Below are positions 26,093-32,001 of a DNA stretch of 35,255 nt, piece by piece. How positions within the stretch are numbered: the stretch's first letter is position 1; each line of letters opens with the position of its first letter. Position numbers and translations under genes: made by a program. Source of the stretch: Myxococcales bacterium (GTDB lineage: Bacteria > Myxococcota_A > UBA9042); contig JAGSHB010000054.1 in assembly GCA_023954815.1 (NCBI GenBank), positions 1 to 35,255 on the forward strand. Reading direction: 5' to 3'. The notes below the pieces were generated by a model. That model did not search any database. It was not told the origin of the DNA and was given only the letters and a program-made list of their open reading frames with translations.

Positions 26093-26215
26093 TCCACGCA
26101 CGACGACCAGCCTCACCTCGGCATGCAGCAACGTCACATCGAACTCGCCGGTGAACAGGTTGAGCAGTCCGCCCCGCGCAGCTACCGCAGGCAGCTGAAG
26201 CTCCACGCACCATGA
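26090..26215 (+). CDS. Small protein of 41 codons, translationally coupled
   Basis: A GTG-started ORF fills almost the whole gap between ppd and the membrane protein gene. It has a strong AGGAG site at 6 nt, and its TGA overlaps the next ATG as ATGA. The 41-residue product is hydrophilic, rich in Gln, His and Arg (starts STHDDQPHLGMQQRHIELAG, ends with a basic QLKLHAP tail), with no signal peptide or membrane segment. I recognise no family. It may be a real small protein or a leader whose translation loads ribosomes for the downstream membrane protein. The start site, overlap and operon position support translation; there is no functional evidence. Confidence 0.5.
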   Translation: MSTHDDQPHLGMQQRHIELAGEQVEQSAPRSYRRQLKLHAP

Positions 26216-27333
26216 CGCGATCCCGTCTCCTACGTGGTCTACGCATCTTTGTGGGCATCACCCTGGTGACGTTCGGCTATCTCATCTACTCGGCGATTGC
26301 GTCGAAACAAGCCGATTTGGCGCTTGGACTCCGAGATCTCAAGCCCGGATGGCTCGTTGTGGCTGCAATCTTCGCCCTTCAGGAGGGCATCTGGGGCGGC
26401 ACACGCTTGTTCCTCTTGGGGCGAGTGCTATGGCCAGAGATCAAGCTAAGGACTGCTATCAGCTCCGAGTTCGTCCTCATGTTCGCCGCCGGCGTGACCC
26501 CCGCCCAAGCCGGTTCGGTGCCTGCCCAGGTCGCGGTGCTCATGCACAGTGGGATGCGTTTTGTGCATGCAGCGACGGCCGAACTCCTGGTCGCTACCTG
26601 CACAATCGTGTTCTTTTTGGGATCCGCGCTCACCATCTTGGTCATGCAACAGACCGGCGCGATGGAGCTCGCGGGTGGTTCAAAACTTCACGCGCTCGTC
26701 GGGCTCAGCGTGGTGGTTTTTGGCCTCGCGCTGACGGCCATCGTGCTCGCCGCGCTCTCCCCCGGCTTTCTCAAAAAGGTGATCGCTCTGGTACTCGGCC
26801 GACCACTACGACGGTGGCCCAACCTCCTACAACGCATCCTGCTGACAGTGGACGACTTCCATGCTGGCATCCGCCTATACGCCCAGCGCGGCAAGCTCGC
26901 CTATCTCGGCGCCGTCGCGCTGACCTTCGGCTTCTTCTGCTCCAGATTCGCCGTGGCCTACTTCATCCTACTCGCGCTGGGCATCCCCACGGAGCCAACC
27001 TCGTTCGTGACCATCGGCCCGCCGATTGTGCAGATCGTACTGGTGCAAGCCCTGCTCAATTTCGCGCTCTACCTCAGCCCGACACCGGGAGCGAGCGGCA
27101 TCGCTGAAGCCGGCTCAACCTGGCTGATGGCGCCATGGGTCCAGGGAGTGTTCGCCCTGCCCTATCTCGTGCTGTGGCGGTTCTTGGCCCTCTTTCTCAG
27201 CATGATTGTCGGCGGAGTCTACGTGTTCCGGTTCCTCGGCACGACCGCTCTTGAGGCCGAAATCAACAAGGGAGATACGATGCGTGCTGCGCTGCAGTCC
27301 CGCGATTCCGGGACGAGACAAGCGCAAGACTAG
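26212..27333 (+). CDS. Flippase-like integral membrane protein (LPG_synthase_TM / UPF0104)
   Basis: This 373-aa protein has about eight transmembrane helices and the family pattern of the lysylphosphatidylglycerol synthase transmembrane region (UPF0104/AglD-like), including GVTPAQAGSVPAQ (about 96-108) and the hallmark LSPTPGASGIAEAG near residues 285-300. It lacks the cytosolic aminoacyl-transferase domain of MprF, so it is the flippase-like part alone. Members are linked to translocation or synthesis of polar lipids. Its start overlaps the small ORF stop (ATGA), which puts it in the pepM-ppd operon. It may move the aminoethylphosphonate lipid across the inner membrane; this role is inferred from operon context only. 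Confidence 0.85.
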   Translation: MTRSRLLRGLRIFVGITLVTFGYLIYSAIASKQADLALGLRDLKPGWLVVAAIFALQEGIWGGTRLFLLGRVLWPEIKLRTAISSEFVLMFAAGVTPAQAGSVPAQVAVLMHSGMRFVHAATAELLVATCTIVFFLGSALTILVMQQTGAMELAGGSKLHALVGLSVVVFGLALTAIVLAALSPGFLKKVIALVLGRPLRRWPNLLQRILLTVDDFHAGIRLYAQRGKLAYLGAVALTFGFFCSRFAVAYFILLALGIPTEPTSFVTIGPPIVQIVLVQALLNFALYLSPTPGASGIAEAGSTWLMAPWVQGVFALPYLVLWRFLALFLSMIVGGVYVFRFLGTTALEAEINKGDTMRAALQSRDSGTRQAQD

Positions 27334-27398
27334 CTCCGCCCGATGTTGAGGTTTGTGCGGCTGTGCTCTACCCTCAGGAGACTTCACTGGCGGGGCAC

Positions 27399-27788
27399 AT
27401 GAACGACACCGTGGACGACCCCGTGGACGGACGACTCGCCTTTGCGACGACAGAGGCAACCGACATCTCCGTCCTCCCGAAACGCTTGGTCCGGCGCCCT
27501 CACATCCTCCAAATCGTCGCGGGGGACGTGGCACCGCGCACCATCCCACTGACGCAAGATTCCATGAGCGTCGGCCGATCCAATGAAGCCGACATTCGCA
27601 TCATGACCGCAGACCTGAGTCGTATGCACATGCGTATTGATCGGACGCGGCGGGGCTTCAAGTGCTTTGACATGGACAGCCGGAACGGCGTGTTCGTCAA
27701 CGAAGTTCGGGTCCATAGCGCGGTGCTGCGTGATGGCGACCTCATTCAGCTCGGCAACGTCGCGCTGATGTACCACGAGGGCAGCTAA
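27399..27788 (+). CDS. FHA-domain protein
   Basis: This 129-aa protein consists mostly of one forkhead-associated domain (about 37-125), a phosphothreonine-binding module. The expected residues are visible: MSVGRSNEADI, then LSRMHMRI (Ser and His of the SxxH motif), then DSRNGVFVN and LRDGDLIQLG. The N-terminal 35 residues are Asp/Thr-rich and may hold a phosphorylation site. The start is uncertain: ATG 27399 has only a weak G-rich site, and an in-frame GTG at 27363 would add 12 residues. Its stop overlaps the next ATG (TAATG), so it is coupled to the MBL-fold hydrolase. A 65-bp gap separates it from the phosphonate operon. Confidence 0.85.
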   Translation: MNDTVDDPVDGRLAFATTEATDISVLPKRLVRRPHILQIVAGDVAPRTIPLTQDSMSVGRSNEADIRIMTADLSRMHMRIDRTRRGFKCFDMDSRNGVFVNEVRVHSAVLRDGDLIQLGNVALMYHEGS

Positions 27789-28702
27789 TGTCATTTCTCG
27801 TGCGCTTTTGGGGTGTTCGCGGCTCCATCCCAACCCCAGGGCTGCAGACTCACCGTTATGGCGGCAACACCTCCTGTGTGGAGCTGGAGGTCGATGGGGT
27901 GCGCTTCATCTGCGACGCCGGGTCTGGCATCCGCGAGCTCGGAATCGACCTGATGGAAGAGGGACCCAAGCCGCTGACCGCACACCTGTTTTTTAGTCAT
28001 ATGCACTGGGATCACATTCAGGGTTTTCCGTTCTTCACGCCGGTGTACGTGCCCAACAACCATTTCACCATCTGGGGGCCGCGCACGGGCGACCGTCGTT
28101 TCGCGCGCTTGCTGGGTGGCCAGATGCGCTCCAGCTACTTTCCGGTGGATTTTCACGACCTCGGCGGTACGATCTCGGCCGATGACCTCGGCGACGGAGA
28201 ACGGGTCATCGATGGCGTGCGGGTGCGCGTCTTCCATCAACACCATCCGGGTGTCAGTTTTGCCTACAGATTCGAAAAGAACGGCGTGTCGGTGGTCTAC
28301 GCGACCGACAGCGAAATCGACCTCGACCTCGACGACCCGGAGCTGCCCTTGCGTGACCCAGGCGCATTGCGTGGGGTCCCACAGGACCTCGTAGCGTTCT
28401 GCCGCGGAGCCAACTTGCTCATCGCGGACGGCCAATACACGGATGAGGAATACCCGAAGGTGGTGGGGTGGGGGCATGCCCGCGCAACGACGATTGTCGA
28501 CCTTGCCGTGTTAGCCGAAGTCGAACAGTTGGCCGTCTTTCACCATGACCCCATGCATACCGATGAAGAAATCTCCGATCTCATCGGCCACTGTCAGCAG
28601 CGCGCCGCTTCTCATGGCAGTGACGTCACCGTCTTCGGTGCCCGTGAGGGTTTTGAGCTGCGACTCGACCGGCCACCGGGTCGCCGGCAGACCCAATACT
28701 GA
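27788..28702 (+). CDS. MBL-fold metallo-hydrolase
   Basis: This 304-aa cytosolic protein has a metallo-beta-lactamase fold. It opens with VRFWGVRGSIPTPG and contains the zinc motif HMHWDH (about 72-77), then HQHHPGVSFAYRFE, ATDSE, DGQYTDEEY, GWGHA and FHHDPMHTDEE, which supply the remaining His/Asp ligands. This pattern belongs to the COG1235-like hydrolases often attached to signalling domains and thought to act as phosphodiesterases. It is translated from an ATG that shares one base with the FHA stop, suggesting that the two proteins act together in signalling. Substrate unknown; a PhnP role is not supported because no C-P lyase genes are present. Confidence 0.88.
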   Translation: MSFLVRFWGVRGSIPTPGLQTHRYGGNTSCVELEVDGVRFICDAGSGIRELGIDLMEEGPKPLTAHLFFSHMHWDHIQGFPFFTPVYVPNNHFTIWGPRTGDRRFARLLGGQMRSSYFPVDFHDLGGTISADDLGDGERVIDGVRVRVFHQHHPGVSFAYRFEKNGVSVVYATDSEIDLDLDDPELPLRDPGALRGVPQDLVAFCRGANLLIADGQYTDEEYPKVVGWGHARATTIVDLAVLAEVEQLAVFHHDPMHTDEEISDLIGHCQQRAASHGSDVTVFGAREGFELRLDRPPGRRQTQY

Positions 28703-28712
28703 AGTCAGACGC

Positions 28713-30008
28713 CTAGAAACCAGCGCCGGGCTGAGCCAGATAGGCCTCTTCGGCTTCGGTGTTGTCTCGTTGCAAGATGGCGTTGCGATGCGGATAGCGA
28801 CCAAATTCCGCAATGACCTCATGATGCTTGTGGGCATAGGTGACGAAGCTCTTAATGACAGCTAGGTCCGTGCGTTCGGTCAGGGCGGTGAGGGATGCGA
28901 CCGCGCGCTCCTGCCACGCCATAGACTCACCATGCTCGAACGGCATGTACACAAACGCTGCCTCAATGGGCGCCAAAGCGGCATCGTGCCCCAACTCAAC
29001 CCCGGCCAGCGCCAACGCGCGTGCCTGCTCGTCTTGGGCAAAAGCCGCTGGCGTGTCGCGGTACATGTTGCGACTGAATTGGTCGAGCAGGATGATCAGC
29101 GCCAGCCGCCCGCGCGGCGTCTCAGCCCAGCTGTCCAGCTCGCCCCGCGTCGCCCGTTGCAGGGCTCCCTCAAACCGGGTGCGAATCAAGGCGTCGAGTT
29201 CCGGATCTTTCTTGAACCAAATCTGAAACTGGGACTCAACCGGCGTGCCCGGCTCCCCGAACCAGAACGCCAATACATCCTCTGCCGTCACATGCTGCTC
29301 GGTCGTTGCCATGGTGTCGGGCTCTCCTATTTCAAACGTCAACTCGGGCAGGCCGTCGATTCGCGCGCGCACCGTCTGCCCTGGCGACAGGGGCCCAACG
29401 CCGGCCGGCGTACCCGTGAGGATGACATCCCCTGGCGCCAAGCGCACCTGCTGCGAAAGGGCCGCAATCACGGCCGCCTGGGGCGCAATCATCTGGGCTA
29501 GGCGACCGCGTTGCATCTGCACGCCATCCACCCAGAGGGCCAATTCAGCGTCTGCAGGCAGAGGCTCATCCACCAAGGCAACCTCGCCGCAGGGCGCCGA
29601 AAAATCGAAACCTTTCGCCAACGCCCAGGGGCGGCCCTGCTGCTTCGCCAAGGCCTGCACATCACGCCGCGTCAGGTCGACGGCCACACCCGCGGCGATG
29701 ATGCACTGCGCCGCAGCGTCGACGGTCAAATTGTGGCCACCGCGCCCCAAAACTAGGAGTAACTCCACCTCGTGGTGCAGCTCACAAGTCTGGGGTGGCA
29801 TCGGGATGCGCACCGGATTGGCCACCAGCGCATGGGCTGGCTTGGCGAAGAAGAACGGCGGCTGCGGCTCGCCCTGTGCGCCCATCTCGACAGCGTGGGC
29901 GTGGTAGTTGCGACCGACACACCAGATGCGACGGACGGGCAGCGTCAGCGCGCTACCGGCGACCGAAATTCGCGGGCAACGAGGCGCCGGATACAGGTCG
30001 TGCTTCAA
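28713..30008 (-). CDS. Fumarylacetoacetase-family hydrolase fused to DUF924 domain
   Basis: This 431-aa frame joins two normally separate proteins. Residues about 1-225 are a FAH-type hydrolase/decarboxylase: IWCVGRNYHAHAVEMG, ELHHEVELLLVLGRGG (metal-binding Glu residues), KGFDFSAPCG and PGDVILTGTPAGVGPL. Residues 233-431 are a complete DUF924 domain (DVLAFWFGEPG, LLDQFSRNMYRDTPAAF, PFEHGES, FGRYPHRNAIL). An in-frame ATG at 29312 stands exactly at the junction, with AGGAG about 11 nt upstream, so DUF924 may also be made separately. The start is TTG 30008, whose bases overlap the TGA of the upstream gene (TTGA), implying coupling. FAH reaction: hydrolysis of acylpyruvates or decarboxylation of oxaloacetate-like acids; DUF924 role unknown. 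Confidence 0.85.
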   Translation of the reverse strand: MKHDLYPAPRCPRISVAGSALTLPVRRIWCVGRNYHAHAVEMGAQGEPQPPFFFAKPAHALVANPVRIPMPPQTCELHHEVELLLVLGRGGHNLTVDAAAQCIIAAGVAVDLTRRDVQALAKQQGRPWALAKGFDFSAPCGEVALVDEPLPADAELALWVDGVQMQRGRLAQMIAPQAAVIAALSQQVRLAPGDVILTGTPAGVGPLSPGQTVRARIDGLPELTFEIGEPDTMATTEQHVTAEDVLAFWFGEPGTPVESQFQIWFKKDPELDALIRTRFEGALQRATRGELDSWAETPRGRLALIILLDQFSRNMYRDTPAAFAQDEQARALALAGVELGHDAALAPIEAAFVYMPFEHGESMAWQERAVASLTALTERTDLAVIKSFVTYAHKHHEVIAEFGRYPHRNAILQRDNTEAEEAYLAQPGAGF

Positions 30009-31864
30009 GCCTGGCGCCTACGCCAAACCAGCGCACCTGCGAGTAGGAGGAGCAATCCAAACCCAAGGGTCGAAGGTGTACTGGACTGGGCGGAGCACCC
30101 GCCGCTGCTGCCACCGCTGCTGCCACCACCGTCACCCGGTCCGGGCAACGGGCTCACCACTTCCTTCGTCGGATCCCAGCTAATCTCCGGCAAAGACGCG
30201 ATAAACTCAGGGGTTAAGCTGACTTTCCCCACCTCGGCCGTGTTCAACATCGCATCGACTTTGTCCGCGACACGAGGGTCAATTTTCAGCGGCTGGCCGG
30301 ATTCATCGAGCACTTCCACGCTCAGCGCCGGCTGCCCGCCCGCCTTGACCAGAGCGGCGTCGCCCTTGCCAAACACCACGCCCTGCGGACCGAAGCCACA
30401 GTCGGAGTAGGTCTTGGGCAGGTCCACCACCACGCTGTTGCCATTGGCGAACGTCAGCTTGGCCTGGCTCGCCTGGGTGCTGCCGGTCTTGCAGATAGGC
30501 TCGGCGGTCGCCTGATGCTGGTTGTCGACATCGGGCAGGGTCGGGTTGAAGGCGAAGATTGGATCCTTGTCCATCTCGTCAGCCGACATCGTGGTGTACA
30601 GCCGCGTGAGGTAGGGGAGCTTGTCCATTTTGGTCTGCACATCGGCGAGCGGCTTGACCACCTTTTCTTGCAGGTCCTTGGCGAAGGCCACTGGGTCGAA
30701 TCCCTGGGCAATCACCGCCTCCCGGTACGTCGCGCAGGTGCTACCAGCCTTTGCCTCCACGTTCTGCAGGCAGTTGTAGAAGGCGTTGTCCTCGATCTTG
30801 GCGAACGCTGCGGGTTTTGGAATGTACTTGCGAATCAGCCCCTGCATCTGAGCGTTTCGCGGCAGCCCCTGACCCAGCATCGCATTGAGAAACGCGCCCG
30901 GATCCTTGAGGACCTCGAGCTTTTTCGTGTCCCACTTCGGATTGAAAAACTTGGTCGGGAATTGGCTCATGGGCTTGGCGTATTCGGTGGTAAATGCGTG
31001 ACCAGAGGCCTGGTCGACCGCCTTACTCACCACGCTCTTGTAGTTCGTGCCCGGCTTGATCCAGTCGATGGTCGCCTCGTTCAGCGTCACATGCAGGAAG
31101 TTCTTCGGGATCGCCCGGCTCTGCCCCAACGTCCACGTCACGATGGGCATATCGGGCTGCACGGCGAGCTTGGTCAGGCGAATCGGCAGGCACGGTGCCA
31201 CCTCATCCATGGTCACCACGATGGGCGTAATATCACCGGCGCTCTGGTCTTTTTGCAGTTGCAGGGCCAAGAACACGTACTTCTGCTTGGCGTACACATC
31301 GACGAGGCCGACGGTTTCGGTGGGCTGGTTGTAGCCATGGGTGTTGAGCCACTCGACCAGCTCCGCTCCGCTGTCCCCCTGAATCACCACGGTTTTGTAG
31401 GGACCGACGATCTCGTCCTTCAAGACCTTGACCCCGCCCTCGGATCCGCCGTTTCCGCCGCCCGTCGAGCCGCCCGCGGCAGCGTCCATCATGCAAACGG
31501 AGTAGCCATTGCAGCCCTTCTTGTTCTGCCACTTCAAGTTGAAGCGCGGCTGCGTCGCCTGCTCTAAGGTCGTGAAGACGCTGTCGGAGCCGACGCCGAT
31601 ATCCGGCACCTTCAGCAGCGGCAACACCCAAGAGAACTTGTCATCGTCGCCGGTGTAGCTGATCTGAATGTGGGCGGTCACTTTCGAGCCGTCCTTGATG
31701 TAGAGCACGCGCTCCGCAGACTGATCCACCGGTTGGGTGAAACAGAAGAAGCCGCCGCACGCCATGGCAGGCGTTGCCCCCAAGACAAGGGTGGTCGCAC
31801 AGACGGCCAACGCGGCGGTCCAGCGCACGTTGAGTGGGGATGGAAATTGGGGTTGCGCGCTCAT
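30005..31864 (-). CDS. DUF2330 family surface protein with MYXO-CTERM sorting signal
   Basis: This 619-aa exported protein has a signal peptide (cleavage near TPAMA, residue 35), then the DUF2330 opening CGGFFC...PVDQSAERVLYIKDGSKV. An Ala/Gly/Ser-rich insertion near 125-140 (GGSTGGGNGGSEGG) interrupts the domain. The C-terminus has a Gly/Ser-rich linker, GGC at about Cys590, a hydrophobic segment (LGFGLLLLLAGALVW) and a terminal RRR cluster, which is the MYXO-CTERM signal recognised by myxosortase in Myxococcota for surface delivery of Cys-modified proteins. GGAGG lies 6 nt before the ATG, and a strong promoter lies upstream. The stop overlaps the start of the FAH/DUF924 gene. DUF2330 function is unknown. 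Confidence 0.93.
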   Translation of the reverse strand: MSAQPQFPSPLNVRWTAALAVCATTLVLGATPAMACGGFFCFTQPVDQSAERVLYIKDGSKVTAHIQISYTGDDDKFSWVLPLLKVPDIGVGSDSVFTTLEQATQPRFNLKWQNKKGCNGYSVCMMDAAAGGSTGGGNGGSEGGVKVLKDEIVGPYKTVVIQGDSGAELVEWLNTHGYNQPTETVGLVDVYAKQKYVFLALQLQKDQSAGDITPIVVTMDEVAPCLPIRLTKLAVQPDMPIVTWTLGQSRAIPKNFLHVTLNEATIDWIKPGTNYKSVVSKAVDQASGHAFTTEYAKPMSQFPTKFFNPKWDTKKLEVLKDPGAFLNAMLGQGLPRNAQMQGLIRKYIPKPAAFAKIEDNAFYNCLQNVEAKAGSTCATYREAVIAQGFDPVAFAKDLQEKVVKPLADVQTKMDKLPYLTRLYTTMSADEMDKDPIFAFNPTLPDVDNQHQATAEPICKTGSTQASQAKLTFANGNSVVVDLPKTYSDCGFGPQGVVFGKGDAALVKAGGQPALSVEVLDESGQPLKIDPRVADKVDAMLNTAEVGKVSLTPEFIASLPEISWDPTKEVVSPLPGPGDGGGSSGGSSGGCSAQSSTPSTLGFGLLLLLAGALVWRRRQA

Positions 31865-31907
31865 GGTTGCCTCCGCGGTTCACCTGCGTTCTACACCCTG
31901 CGGGGGC

Positions 31908-31936
31908 AAGATAGACATCCGACAGCGCGCTTTCAA
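31908..31936 (-). promoter_or_regulatory. Candidate promoter for the DUF2330 gene
   Basis: Read on the minus strand, TTGAAA (31936-31931, 5 of 6) and TATCTT (31913-31908, 4 of 6) are 17 bp apart. An AT-rich stretch lies upstream. A start near 31901 gives a leader of about 37 nt containing the GGAGG site. This is the best sigma70-like promoter in the window. Confidence 0.55.
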
Positions 31937-32001
31937 GGCGATTTTACGGGACTTTATGTAGATTTTCGGCTTTGAGTCACGCGAACACAGCGCCGGTGAG
32001 G

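Noticed and set aside
27788-28702. MBL-fold protein as PhnP of the C-P lyase pathway
   Set aside because: No phn C-P lyase genes are present, and the neighbouring phosphonate genes are biosynthetic. The sequence pattern fits the wider COG1235 group.
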